Shown: piece by piece, positions 45,944-54,487 of the stretch
How positions within the stretch are numbered: the first letter of the stretch is position 1
Layout: each line of letters begins with the position of its first letter
Assembly (NCBI GenBank): GCA_030550585.1
Contig: JAUQPB010000003.1
Coordinates: forward strand, 36,333 to 100,332
Direction of reading: 5' to 3'
Source of the DNA: Thermoproteota archaeon
GTDB taxonomy: Archaea; Thermoproteota; Thermoprotei_A; Sulfolobales; Ignisphaeraceae
Length of the DNA stretch: 64,000 bases
Translations under genes and position numbers: made by a program
Notes under the pieces: generated by a model
Told to the model about the DNA's origin: nothing
Databases searched by the model: none
The model's input: the letters and a program-made list of their open reading frames with translations, nothing else

Positions 45944-46744
45944 TTATTTCTGTTGACTGGGATTTGCGTTAGGGGTTGCCACGTTTTTGCGTATCATTTC
46001 AAGTAGTTTTTCTTGTAGTGTGATAAACTTCTTTATTCTGATTGGTTTGATAAGTTTGTTTAGGTCTTCTAGGCTTAGCATGCGTTCTTCGCCAGAGACG
46101 TCTATAACTACTTCTACAGAGGCTTTGCCAACGCCTCCATGGTATATCAGCTGTCCCTGGTCTATTATTGTTACTGTCGATGGTTCGAGGTTGTAGAGCT
46201 GGTGTGAGGTTACAATTACTATTCTATCTCTTAACTGTGTTAGTATCTTCTCGAGGGGCTCAATCATAAGGATATCCAAGTTTGCAAAAGGCTCGTCGAG
46301 AAGAACTATCTTAGCATCTTTGCCTAGTGCTATAGCCAACTGCACCCTCTTTCTATAGCCTGCTGATAGTTCAAGATACTTTTTGTGGAGATAGCCCTCA
46401 AGCCCTAGCTCAAGGCTCATCTCCCTCGCTTTCTCATCACCAAGAAAATCTGCGAGTATATCCCCAACCCTCATATTCGGCAAAACAACATCTTCACCAA
46501 CATAGCCCATAAGCTTAACAATAGAGACTGTTGAAATCTTCTCACCTTTTTCTGTAACCGTGTAGATCTCCCCTCGATCAGGCCTTATGAACCCAGCTAT
46601 AGATTTGAGCAACGTACTTTTGCCACTACCGTTAGGCCCTAGAATCAGGTTGACACCCTTTCTGAATACAAGTCTCGGAATTTTCAAGGTGAAGTACTTG
46701 TACCTCTTCTCCAGACCTTCGACAACCACCTGCTCTATCTCCAT
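45944..46744 (-). CDS. ABC-2 type exporter ATP-binding protein
   Basis: Walker A GPNGSGKSTLL near residue 34, signature LSAGYRKRV near 122, Walker B VLLDEPFANLD near 143 and a switch His (TSHQLYNLE) near 177 mark a complete NatA/CcmA-type ATPase. The last 60 residues, beyond the domain, are helical and end polar. It overlaps the small membrane protein gene by 10 bp and pairs with the permease at 47129-47917. Confidence 0.88.
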   Translation of the reverse strand: MEIEQVVVEGLEKRYKYFTLKIPRLVFRKGVNLILGPNGSGKSTLLKSIAGFIRPDRGEIYTVTEKGEKISTVSIVKLMGYVGEDVVLPNMRVGDILADFLGDEKAREMSLELGLEGYLHKKYLELSAGYRKRVQLAIALGKDAKIVLLDEPFANLDILMIEPLEKILTQLRDRIVIVTSHQLYNLEPSTVTIIDQGQLIYHGGVGKASVEVVIDVSGEERMLSLEDLNKLIKPIRIKKFITLQEKLLEMIRKNVATPNANPSQQK

Positions 46745-47139
46745 TTCCTCACCACCGTCAAATCGCCAGCACTTGTTGTATATGGCTCTACATAGGCCTT
46801 AACAAAAATGTTTAGATTTCCAGAGTCGCAGTATAGTGTAGCTGTCTTGGTCTCGCCACCCAAGGCTTTTATCTGCACGGCCTGCTCATCGCAAGATATG
46901 CATGCCTCGATTTGAGTCCTTGGATTAATGGAGACGAGGTAGGTTCCGCGCCCAAGAAAGGCATTGATTGTGAAGATATATGTGTAGTTGTAGGGGTACA
47001 GAGGGGTCTCAAGATCTATATTCGCCGTAGCCCAGGGCACAAAACCTTCTAGAACCAGCAGCATTCCGGCAACGCCTATGCCAAGGAGTGTAGAGACTAG
47101 GACTACAATTTGAGTGGCTTTGCTTCTTCTAATAGCCAA
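46735..47139 (-). CDS. Small exported accessory protein of the ABC-2 cassette
   Basis: A basic start and one helix (residues 11-30) precede a 100-residue extracellular beta-rich domain with three cysteines (EACISCDEQ, LYCDSG). There is no second helix. Overlaps at both ends place it firmly in the exporter operon, between the permease and ATPase genes. Family not recognised; it may be a chaperone-like or immunity-like component. Confidence 0.6.
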   Translation of the reverse strand: MAIRRSKATQIVVLVSTLLGIGVAGMLLVLEGFVPWATANIDLETPLYPYNYTYIFTINAFLGRGTYLVSINPRTQIEACISCDEQAVQIKALGGETKTATLYCDSGNLNIFVKAYVEPYTTSAGDLTVVRKWR

Positions 47140-47917
47140 CCCTCCCAGCCTCTATAACATCTATAGTGAACAGAATGAATTGAACAGGTGCGACAACAAA
47201 TATAGTCCCGGGCTCCTCCACAATATTCTCTATGCTTATGAGCGCCTTTGCCACATCGAATTTCTGGCTAACTACAAGACATAGGGCAACGAATCCCAGA
47301 AGCCCGAAGATAGATAAGGTAGTGTTTTTGGAGCTCAACGAGAGGAGTGTGGCTATAGGGATTGAGAGCAGTGCCGAGCCTATTGATATCAGCAGAGAAA
47401 GCCCCAATGCTGTGTAGAGCCCCCCAGGGATAATTGCCGTGTATAGTATTGCTGAAAGAGCTAAAGCACTGGAAGCCGCTGAGACAAGCAGCAAAAGGGT
47501 TACACTGGCTAATCTACTTAGAAGTAGCTTAACCCTGCTACCAGCGAATGTCAGCTCTATGAAGAAGTACTTCATTTCGAGGGGCCTTGCAACAGCTATG
47601 GCAACAATCATGCCAGATAACATGAAGTAGAGTATGGATAGGTGGTTCAGGAACCAGCCATAGCCACGCAAGAACATGGTCATATTGATATTGAGCCTGT
47701 TAGCACCCATAGCATTGCAAACAAATTCGCCGACACTTGTAGGGGTAGCCCCTACTACTACCCCAACAGACATGTTCGTCGACATCCCCCATACAGAGTA
47801 CCTATTCGGAACAACATCCTCGTTGATAGCCAGGATAATGGGTAGCAACACAATAGCTATAGCAAGCGCTATGGAAGAGTGCTGAAGCCACACATCCCTG
47901 ATGAACAAGCCCTTCAC
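47129..47917 (-). CDS. ABC-2 type permease
   Basis: Six hydrophobic segments can be traced over 262 residues (starting about 13, 95, 135, 165, 195 and 235), with a 60-residue extracellular loop between the first two. The pattern is that of ABC-2 permeases (NosY/CcmB-like), without a recognisable substrate signature. It lies 5 bp after the larger membrane protein gene and overlaps the small one by 11 bp. Confidence 0.7.
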   Translation of the reverse strand: MKGLFIRDVWLQHSSIALAIAIVLLPIILAINEDVVPNRYSVWGMSTNMSVGVVVGATPTSVGEFVCNAMGANRLNINMTMFLRGYGWFLNHLSILYFMLSGMIVAIAVARPLEMKYFFIELTFAGSRVKLLLSRLASVTLLLLVSAASSALALSAILYTAIIPGGLYTALGLSLLISIGSALLSIPIATLLSLSSKNTTLSIFGLLGFVALCLVVSQKFDVAKALISIENIVEEPGTIFVVAPVQFILFTIDVIEAGRVGY

Positions 47918-47922
47918 ATGGT

Positions 47923-48792
47923 TTACCTCTTTTTGGTTATGCGGCGGACGAGCATGAATATGCCTATGGCTATTGCTGCGAATACTGTGATTATTATGCC
48001 GAGTCTCGTGTAATCGATGTAGCTGACGGACTCTGGATAATCGTTTACAGCTATTAAACGCTCTAACATCTCACCAGCTGGACTTAAATAAACGGTTATG
48101 TATCTATCGCCTCCTATGGGCAGGGCACCATCAACAAGTACGGGATAGTGGTGGAGGATATTTAACTCTATGAAGTCGTTGTAATAGCGCACAGATTTTA
48201 AACGTACTGTGCGACCACCATACTCTACAGGCATGACATTTGGTACGGGCTTACCTTGAACAGTATCTATCTCAAGCTCTTTACCAAGATATACAAACTT
48301 GTACTTTGTGGCATTACCATAGCTTATATCGGGTACGACATAGAACGGGAAAAACCCGATGAAACTCCCATTAAGCCACGCATAGTTATTCGACGGATCA
48401 ACGTCGTAGACCAATGCAAGTGTGTAAGAGTAGTTCAAAAGCCTTACATTAATTAGTTTTAGGGCCACATTGCAGTAGATCCGGGGGCTAGAACCCGTAC
48501 AATTCAAATAATCACTATTGTAATAGAGTGGGCCACGAATCTCCACAAGTATCCTATAACGACTATCCACCTTACCACACATCTTCACAGTCACAGTAGC
48601 ATCAGGTATGTACAAACCATTACGCATATAGACAGAGCCATTTCTAACAACGAAATATATGTCTCCTCTAAGCATATAGAGGACATCACAATCCGAAAAA
48701 GCATTGAGAACAGGTTCAAACAGCGCAAAAGAGAAGCAGAGATAGGAAAACACAAAGACAAGCAAAGCCTTAAAAAATGAAACTTTCTTCAA
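47923..48792 (-). CDS. Unknown exported, C-terminally anchored protein of the exporter operon
   Basis: An N-terminal signal-like helix (residues 9-30) and a C-terminal helix (about 262-283) with the tail RRITKKR frame an extracellular domain of about 230 residues. That domain is beta-rich with many Tyr and NxS/T sites and four cysteines that could pair. No family recognised. Between the secreted protein and the permease, it could hand the secreted protein to the exporter or protect the producer. Confidence 0.6.
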   Translation of the reverse strand: MKKVSFFKALLVFVFSYLCFSFALFEPVLNAFSDCDVLYMLRGDIYFVVRNGSVYMRNGLYIPDATVTVKMCGKVDSRYRILVEIRGPLYYNSDYLNCTGSSPRIYCNVALKLINVRLLNYSYTLALVYDVDPSNNYAWLNGSFIGFFPFYVVPDISYGNATKYKFVYLGKELEIDTVQGKPVPNVMPVEYGGRTVRLKSVRYYNDFIELNILHHYPVLVDGALPIGGDRYITVYLSPAGEMLERLIAVNDYPESVSYIDYTRLGIIITVFAAIAIGIFMLVRRITKKR

Positions 48793-48826
48793 ACCTAGCT
48801 CACCACTTTCTTCAAACTTACCTCAT

Positions 48827-49438
48827 TCACTTGTAGCTCATTTGGTAGCTCATTGATTGTAGAATACTGCATGGTACCAGAGCTGATAGATATAGAGTTG
48901 GATATTCATCCCGCGTTGATGATAGTGCTCCCCACCAAGTGGAGTATGTGATCTTGAAATGAAATATGCCGCTGGTGTAAATTTGTGCATATCCTGTGGA
49001 GGCGCAAGTGCTCCTATTTATCTTAGGATCAGGCAGATAGCCAGAGATATAGCTTATATCATACCGATCCCATCCTCCAGCTCCTCCTACCCAACTCTTC
49101 ATAGCCACACTATATGGTGCCGCAAATGATACGTACCTGCCATGATAGTCTTCATAAATTATTTCTACTAAGGCTCCTGCTACAGCATAATAAGCATCTG
49201 CGCCAGAGACTGTTACAGATACAGTAAAAGTTATGCCTTGATATGTTATACCTAACTTTATTGTTGTGGTTGGACCTACAAATCCGTGTGATACTGAGGC
49301 CGTGGATAGAACTTGATATGCCATTAATGCACTAGCTTTTGGTAGAGTTGGCATTAAGGTGGCTAGGGAGATAGACATGATAATTACGATTCCTGCTATT
49401 ATCTTGTTTTTCGTTTGCATCTTATACATCGATTGCAT
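48827..49438 (-). CDS. Unknown secreted protein, first gene of the exporter operon
   Basis: A signal peptide is clear (basic KTKNK, hydrophobic core about residues 12-32 of the full frame, then KASA as a plausible cleavage site). The mature part of about 165 residues is beta-rich and Gly/Ser/Tyr/Thr-rich with two cysteines and no anchor. A GTG lies at 49447 and further ATGs at 49438, 49429 and 49420. Minus-strand TATA-like TTTTAATA near 49478-49485 fits. It is a natural candidate for cargo of the ABC-2 system; no family recognised. Confidence 0.6.
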   Translation of the reverse strand: MQSMYKMQTKNKIIAGIVIIMSISLATLMPTLPKASALMAYQVLSTASVSHGFVGPTTTIKLGITYQGITFTVSVTVSGADAYYAVAGALVEIIYEDYHGRYVSFAAPYSVAMKSWVGGAGGWDRYDISYISGYLPDPKINRSTCASTGYAQIYTSGIFHFKITYSTWWGALSSTRDEYPTLYLSALVPCSILQSMSYQMSYK

Positions 49439-49447
49439 ATACCGCAC

Positions 49448-49912
49448 TTGATCTACACTACGTGAATGTTAGGGGTATTAAAATTTTTTGTTCTTGAGGT
49501 TGGGCGGAGAATGCTTGTGCCATGGTGTGGGTTGTGCTTGAGTTGTTTATAGGTCTGGTGTAGTACTGGTATGGGTGTGGGGTTTTCCAAGGGTTTTTCG
49601 GTAGGGGTCTGCAAGTGGGTTTTCATGTACATGTTGCTGTGTGGTGTAGACTAGGAATAGGCTTTGACTTATAGCAAAACGCTCTTTTTGGACGCAGATT
49701 TAAAGACAGCTATGAGAGGTTTCATCGCTATACTGTATCGCAGCTTGTTGAGAGGTGTACGGCTTCGTAAATTCGTTTGTTTTCCGATTTCCAAGGTTTT
49801 TATTGGCTAGTCTATCCCGGGACGCTTCTAATGTTGTTACATGCTATAGGGTCTTCTGGTCTTTTTGCCTACAGCTCGTCTCTGAAACGCTGAAGACCTT
49901 CGGCAAGGTCTA
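49448..49912. other. G/T-rich intergenic region with traces of decayed coding sequence
   Basis: The left part carries the promoter of the secreted-protein gene. A plus-strand AT-rich element (49699-49706) precedes ATG 49711 and a 32-codon frame starting MRGFIAILYRSLLRG, similar in style to the N-terminus of a membrane permease but soon interrupted. GACCTT/AAGGTC (49895-49900, 49905-49910) is a perfect hairpin around CGGC. Nothing intact is seen. Confidence 0.35.
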
Positions 49913-50175
49913 GTGCAGACTGTGCCAGCGTTGTGTTTGAGGCTGTGGCTGTTCATCTTAATCATAGTTGTAGCTGTTTGCACCTCTATTGCTCTCGGCA
50001 TCTATGCTTATACACCGAGCCACAGAAAATGTTCGTTAAATGCATTGCTATTGTGAGGCTTGAGGACGCGATAAGCTATGGGAAGACAGGGCCTTTCGGG
50101 GGAGCTGTTATTACGCCTAACAATGCCAGGTACCACATAGACTCTGTTCCAGTTGATCCACAGTCAAAAAGCTGA
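49913..50175 (+). pseudogene. Frameshifted small membrane protein gene
   Basis: From GTG 49913 the first frame encodes a clear membrane helix (LWLFILIIVVAVCTSIALG) followed by YTPSHRK. At the A-run 50026-50029 coherent coding moves to the -1 frame, starting MFVKCIAIVRLEDAI, and continues to the stop at 50173-50175. Neither frame alone makes a sensible protein; joined they give about 87 residues with one helix and a short exported tail. A one-base deletion, sequencing error or programmed -1 shift would explain it; no classical slippery heptamer is present. Confidence 0.45.
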
Positions 50176-50396
50176 AGAGATGCTGTGGAAGAAAGATCAA
50201 AGTATAGAAAGTATAGATAGTGATAGAGCCAAAGTAACCACATATAGCCATAGTGGCTAAGATAGCCAAAAGGCAAACTCTGAGGGGCACGAGAAGACAA
50301 ACTTTTTCTGCCCATACATTCTTTCATCGTGGCCTAGAACAATTGGGCAGGCATAAACTTATCGGAAATGCCGTCAATTCTATAAATATTTTGTGG
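50176..50396. other. Intergenic region before tRNA-Arg
   Basis: Holds a perfect short dyad, TAGCCA/TGGCTA at 50245-50250 and 50254-50259, and AT-rich sequence near the tRNA 3' end. No gene seen. Confidence 0.4.
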
Positions 50397-50471
50397 CGGG
50401 CCCGCGGGGATTTGAACCCCGGACCACCGGCTTAGAAGGCCGGCGCTCTCTCCTGGCTGAGCTACGGGCCC
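50397..50471 (-). tRNA. tRNA-Arg (anticodon TCT)
   Basis: Read on the minus strand: acceptor GGGCCCG/CGGGCCC, D-arm GCTC/GAGC, anticodon stem CCGGC/GCCGG with loop CTTCTAA, T-arm CGGGG-TTCAAAT-CCCCG and discriminator G. The anticodon is TCT, which decodes AGA/AGG, common in this genome. No intron, and CCA is not encoded. Very GC-rich stems fit a hyperthermophile. Confidence 0.95.
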
Positions 50472-50544
50472 TTTGTGTTTTTGTGGTGGCTGTTGATACT
50501 CTTTTGTTTTTGGAGGGTTTTTTAGTTTTGCTTCTCCAATTTTG

Positions 50545-51642
50545 CTATTCGTTGTGTTGCCATGCTATTTTTCCGTTGACTATCGTGTATTTTGCTATGT
50601 GTATAGAGTTCAGTATGGTGTTTGCCATGTCTTTTTGAACCTCGTGTTTGTTTATCTTGAATATTGCTATGTCTGCCTGTTTACCGATTTCTATGGTGCC
50701 TGCATCGATGTTTAGTGCTTGGGCTCCGCCTTTTGTGGAGTAGTGTAGCACATCCTCTGTATGTGGGTAGAGCCCCCATGTCTTTGCTGAGTAGACTGTT
50801 TGCAGTGCTATAATGTCGTACAGTATCGATGTTCCTATTCTTTTCCAGATGTCGTCTATCCCTATACTAATCCACTTTAACCTGAATAGCTGTGGGTGTA
50901 CAGAGCCTAGGATGCCGGCCATAGAGTCTGCATATGGCGCTATAGAGATGCTTGCCTCGCTTTGCACAAGCTCTTCTATCTCCCATGTCGTGGCCCATGA
51001 GAAGTGGGCTAGACATGTCCGCCTTGTTAGAAGCCCTGTTTTGGCTAGGTGCTTGACTATCCACTCACCTTTCTTCCTGTAGTACGCCAGCACATCCGAG
51101 ATTTTCTGCGGCATTATAACCTGTATGTTTATGTTGTTTCTAGAGGCAAAGTCGCTAACGAAGCTCAGAACATCGGTGTTTGTATCCCCAGTTAACTTGA
51201 TGTTTATTGCCGGTATGCACAACCCTCTCCTCAGGTTCTTGGCCATATCAAGCTTTTTCAGATCGTCTTCAGAGCTGATTAGAGGCCCTATGGAAATCCT
51301 CAAACCAATTTCATTTGCTTTATCACAAAGCAGATCAGCATATTGCTCATCGACTATGTGAACTGCTGTAAAGCCGTGTTTGAGTAGCGTGGCCAAAGCC
51401 TCTCTAACCACATCATCGACGCCGCCAACGATATTGTTTGACAATAGGTGGGTGTGGCTACTCACAAAACCTGGCATTGCTATAGAATCTCCACACTCTA
51501 GAATTTCATAGCCGTGAATATCCTTGCATTCGCCCACACAAGAAATGGTATCTCCATCGATGACTATACTGCTGTTCTCAACGATATGGAGAGGCTTAAA
51601 AGACTTCACAACATATCTACATCTCTTCACAACTATGCCCAT
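50545..51642 (-). CDS. Amidohydrolase-superfamily protein
   Basis: The metal-binding SSHTHL near residue 65, a later LAHFSW (His) near 218 and ISIGIDDIW (Asp) near 258 follow the amidohydrolase pattern. The closing GTIEIGKQADIAIF segment is shared with S-adenosylhomocysteine/methylthioadenosine deaminases and chlorohydrolases. The usual Lys or second His on strand 4-5 is not obvious. Substrate is unknown. ATG 51642 is chosen; GTG 51648 and TTG 51651 are in frame. tRNA-Arg lies just downstream on the same strand. Confidence 0.75.
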   Translation of the reverse strand: MGIVVKRCRYVVKSFKPLHIVENSSIVIDGDTISCVGECKDIHGYEILECGDSIAMPGFVSSHTHLLSNNIVGGVDDVVREALATLLKHGFTAVHIVDEQYADLLCDKANEIGLRISIGPLISSEDDLKKLDMAKNLRRGLCIPAINIKLTGDTNTDVLSFVSDFASRNNINIQVIMPQKISDVLAYYRKKGEWIVKHLAKTGLLTRRTCLAHFSWATTWEIEELVQSEASISIAPYADSMAGILGSVHPQLFRLKWISIGIDDIWKRIGTSILYDIIALQTVYSAKTWGLYPHTEDVLHYSTKGGAQALNIDAGTIEIGKQADIAIFKINKHEVQKDMANTILNSIHIAKYTIVNGKIAWQHNE

Positions 51643-51712
51643 ATCCACCAACTACAACAATTTATAAATCACATACAGCAATCTGTAGAAAAGGTAAAAA
51701 AGGTGCTGATAG

Positions 51713-52255
51713 GTGCTGAGAGCACAGTTCATATCAAAGAAAGAGATTAGAAATATTTTAGAGGAGCTTCAAAAAAGAGCTGAGATAGACCCCCAGTTCA
51801 TAGACTATCTAAAAGAGTTTGAAGACGATGTTAAAAAGGTTGTGGAAGAGAAGTTCGAGATTGTTGTTTTTGGAGCCACACCAGCTCTGTTCAAGACCCA
51901 GAAAACATCGTTCTACATGCCAACGCTTTATGCAATAAACGTAATGTACAATACGAAAAAAGTTGCTATAGTCCCTGCAGTTGTTGTTGACGAAGGTGCT
52001 GTGAACCACCTTAAAAATGGGGCCGACGTTATGATGCCAGGCATCAGAAAAGTTTTGAAGGGATTCACACAAAACTCTATCGTAGGCGTCTTAGAGCCTT
52101 CAGAAAAATATTTCTTGGTTGTTGGCTACGCATTGACAGACTCAACACAGATTGTGCCAGGGGCCAAGGGCAAGGCAATCAAGAATGTGAGCCACATAGA
52201 CGATGATATATGGAGAGCCTCTCTGCAAATAGCAAAGACCTTGTCTAGCAGATGA
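51713..52255 (+). CDS. PUA-domain protein, MCT-1/Tma20-like
   Basis: The C-terminal PUA domain is clear: PTLYAINVMYN, VVVDEGAVNHLKNGADVMMPGI (in segments), GVLEPSEKYFLVVGYALTDS and GKAIKNVSHIDDDIWR. The N-terminal domain of about 75 residues matches the MCT-1/Tma20 type, involved in post-termination ribosome recycling and reinitiation in eukaryotes. GTG 51713 lies 8 nt after AGGTGCTGAT. No tRNA-guanine transglycosylase domain is present. Confidence 0.82.
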   Translation: MLRAQFISKKEIRNILEELQKRAEIDPQFIDYLKEFEDDVKKVVEEKFEIVVFGATPALFKTQKTSFYMPTLYAINVMYNTKKVAIVPAVVVDEGAVNHLKNGADVMMPGIRKVLKGFTQNSIVGVLEPSEKYFLVVGYALTDSTQIVPGAKGKAIKNVSHIDDDIWRASLQIAKTLSSR

Positions 52256-52328
52256 CCAACATATTTGGCGTCTATCAGTCTCAGCTTCCCAGCGCCATGC
52301 TGTAGATCTCCTCCAATCTCTATGTAGC

Positions 52329-52862
52329 CTATCTAGCAACTCTAAACTCCTTTTCGAACTCGATGCTGTAGAAGCTTATCCCCGTCAGCTCACCCAATAT
52401 CTCAATACGTACAACATGCTCCGGCTTCCTGAACTCGATTTCAGCTATACCCAAAGCCTCGATTAACTGTCCCAAATACCTTGATAGTTTTGAGCAGGAG
52501 TCTATAGACCAACCCCTCTTTCTACATTTAAAAACAAGCTTGATGGGCTTGGAGACATTGGATAGCAGAAGAAGCTCTAGTACACATTTCGATATGTCCT
52601 CATATGAGGTTTTACATGTGGCATGTATGGGGATGACCCAATAGCATCTAATATTATTTCTAACCAAGGTTTTGACAATCTGAAGAGGGTCATAGTCTTT
52701 CTCAGCATAGACTAGAACAACTCCACCTCTTTCAATGGGTTCACACCTAACGCCAGCAAAGGAGAACGCCAATGCGTTTTCTATATCCTCACATGCTTCG
52801 TGCTCTACATCGATATCTGTTGTTGCAATAGCTTTTAGATCAGCACTCTTGACACCAATCAC
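52329..52862 (-). CDS. THUMP-domain RNA-binding protein
   Basis: The C-terminal 100 residues match a THUMP domain: LVFKCRKRGWSIDSCSKLS, then VVRIEILGELTGISFYS. There is no attached methyltransferase, thiolase or pseudouridine synthase domain, so it probably works as an adaptor, like Tan1 in tRNA acetylation. Start is GTG 52862. It is a single gene converging on the PUA gene. Confidence 0.8.
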   Translation of the reverse strand: MIGVKSADLKAIATTDIDVEHEACEDIENALAFSFAGVRCEPIERGGVVLVYAEKDYDPLQIVKTLVRNNIRCYWVIPIHATCKTSYEDISKCVLELLLLSNVSKPIKLVFKCRKRGWSIDSCSKLSRYLGQLIEALGIAEIEFRKPEHVVRIEILGELTGISFYSIEFEKEFRVAR

Positions 52863-52976
52863 AGGATGTCATCACGCTCGTGTATCATCATCATAGAATC
52901 TGTGTTGATTAGCCACTATAAAAGTTAATAACCTAAACACTAATAAAAATAGTGTAGTTGAAGCCGGGCTTTGTGC

Positions 52977-53061
52977 GCGGGGGTGCCCGAGCTAGGTCAA
53001 AGGGGGCGGGCTTAAGACCCGCTGGCGTAGGCCTGCGTGGGTTCGAATCCCACCCCCCGCA
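52977..53061 (+). tRNA. tRNA-Leu (anticodon TAA)
   Basis: Acceptor GCGGGGG/CCCCCGC with discriminator A, anticodon stem GCGGG/CCCGC around CTTAAGA (anticodon TAA), a long variable arm (class II, around TGGCGTAGGCC) and T-arm GTGGG-TTCGAAT-CCCAC. No intron and no CCA. TATA-like CTAATAAAAATAG near 52940-52952 predicts the right 5' end. Confidence 0.95.
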
Positions 53062-53092
53062 CTAAACCCTCTCCAATTTTTGGTGGTGTTAA

Positions 53093-54046
53093 ATGTCGTT
53101 GCATGAGATTTCAGCTAAGCTAAGAGATGGCTATAGGGTTGTTAGAACCGTCTTGATATTGTCACTTGTTGGTATGGTAGCAGAGTTTCTATTTGCTTAC
53201 CTCACTGGCTCTATGATACTCTACACAGATTTTGTTCACTGGGCTATAGACGCGTCGCTCGAGTTCATGACTATGATCGCTCTATACCTTGTTAGCAAAA
53301 CTTTGAAGAGGTTTTCGTGGGGTATTCTATATCTAGAGTCCTTCCTTATCCTATTAACATCTATATCCATAATATCTGTGTATATCATAAGCTTCGTGGA
53401 ATATGTCAACAACATTGTTTTGAATGGTGGCAATACAAAAGTTACGACAGTAAACCCATTTCTATCTCTTGTCACTTTGGCAGGAGGATTCCTAACTTTC
53501 TATGCCTTTCTAATCCTCAGAAAAGAGTATGCAAAGACAAGATTAGAGATCCTCAAGTCTGAGTATATCCATGCCCTAATAGATATCGCAGCATCTGCCA
53601 TAGCATCTATAGGCGTTGTCGTTACAGCATTGACTAGAAGCCCGTCGGTAGAGCTACTAACAATTGTCGCAGGTCTTTTCTTCGCTTTGCACAGCATAGC
53701 CAATGTAATTGAAGACTCTGTAAAGTCTATTATTGGTGTGGAAGGGGATAAGGAGCTTAAATATGATATCATGTCTGAGATATCCGGTTTAGAGAATGTG
53801 AGAATAAAGAACGTCGATGTTAGAAAAATAGGCTCGTTCTACATAGTTACAGTAGATCTTTATGTGGATCCCAGTGCAACGCTGTTAGAGCTCAATAAGC
53901 TCAGAACAAGGATAATAAAGCTTTGCAGAGGTATTAGCGAAATGATATACCATGTCGATGTGGTGTTCCGCCCAGATCCAGAAAAGTACAAAAGCATCAA
54001 AAAAGCTAAATCTAGAAAAGGTAGAAAGAGGGAGCAGATAAGCTAG
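53093..54046 (+). CDS. Cation diffusion facilitator (CDF) metal exporter
   Basis: Six membrane helices and a C-terminal ferredoxin-like domain (from about residue 215) define a CDF. The metal site is intact: TDFVHWAID in helix 2 (His and Asp, with the preceding Asp) and YIHALID in helix 5. The tail is very basic. Adjacent NikR suggests nickel or cobalt, but zinc is equally usual. GGTGGTG lies 4 nt before the ATG, and only 31 bp separate it from tRNA-Leu with no TATA between. Confidence 0.88.
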   Translation: MSLHEISAKLRDGYRVVRTVLILSLVGMVAEFLFAYLTGSMILYTDFVHWAIDASLEFMTMIALYLVSKTLKRFSWGILYLESFLILLTSISIISVYIISFVEYVNNIVLNGGNTKVTTVNPFLSLVTLAGGFLTFYAFLILRKEYAKTRLEILKSEYIHALIDIAASAIASIGVVVTALTRSPSVELLTIVAGLFFALHSIANVIEDSVKSIIGVEGDKELKYDIMSEISGLENVRIKNVDVRKIGSFYIVTVDLYVDPSATLLELNKLRTRIIKLCRGISEMIYHVDVVFRPDPEKYKSIKKAKSRKGRKREQIS

Positions 54047-54061
54047 TGAAAGTGTAATACT

Positions 54062-54487
54062 ATGGAGCATACAGAGACTAGTGGTAGTAGAAAAACAAAG
54101 TTCGGTGTATATGTACCACCGGAGCTGGTACAAGAGCTAGAGGAATTGATGAGCGCTCTCAGCATAGATAACAGGTCTAAGCTTCTCCAAGAAGCTCTAA
54201 GACTCTTTATCATAGAGAATAGGTGGAACATAGCCAAAGAGGTTGTTGGATCAATCAACGTCTTGTACAATCATGAGATAGGGGATAGCGACAAGGAACT
54301 TACCGAAATCCAGCATAGATTCCTAGACATAATAGTCTCGGCAATGCATGTCCACCTAGACAAGGAGAGGTGCCTGCTCATAATAGCTATAAGAGGCTCT
54401 AGCGAAAGGGTGAAAGAGTTGCTGGGCAGCATACACAGTGTAAAAGGTGTTCTACTAGTTAGACCAGTGCTCATGTCAATGCAATAA
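54062..54487 (+). CDS. nikR: NikR-type nickel-responsive regulator
   Basis: An N-terminal ribbon-helix-helix (KFGVYVPPELVQELEELM) is followed by a regulatory domain with all four NikR nickel ligands in register: His 11 residues before HVH, the two His of HVH, and the Cys six residues after the second (HVHLDKERC). Length of 141 residues is normal. The gene follows the CDF exporter by 15 bp. It would sense nickel and probably control the exporter or an importer elsewhere. Confidence 0.85.
   Translation: MEHTETSGSRKTKFGVYVPPELVQELEELMSALSIDNRSKLLQEALRLFIIENRWNIAKEVVGSINVLYNHEIGDSDKELTEIQHRFLDIIVSAMHVHLDKERCLLIIAIRGSSERVKELLGSIHSVKGVLLVRPVLMSMQ

Noticed and set aside
50222-50284. GTGATAG ... CTGA resembling a C/D box sRNA before tRNA-Arg
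   Set aside because: The C box is poor, the D'/C' pair is missing and guide spacing does not fit.
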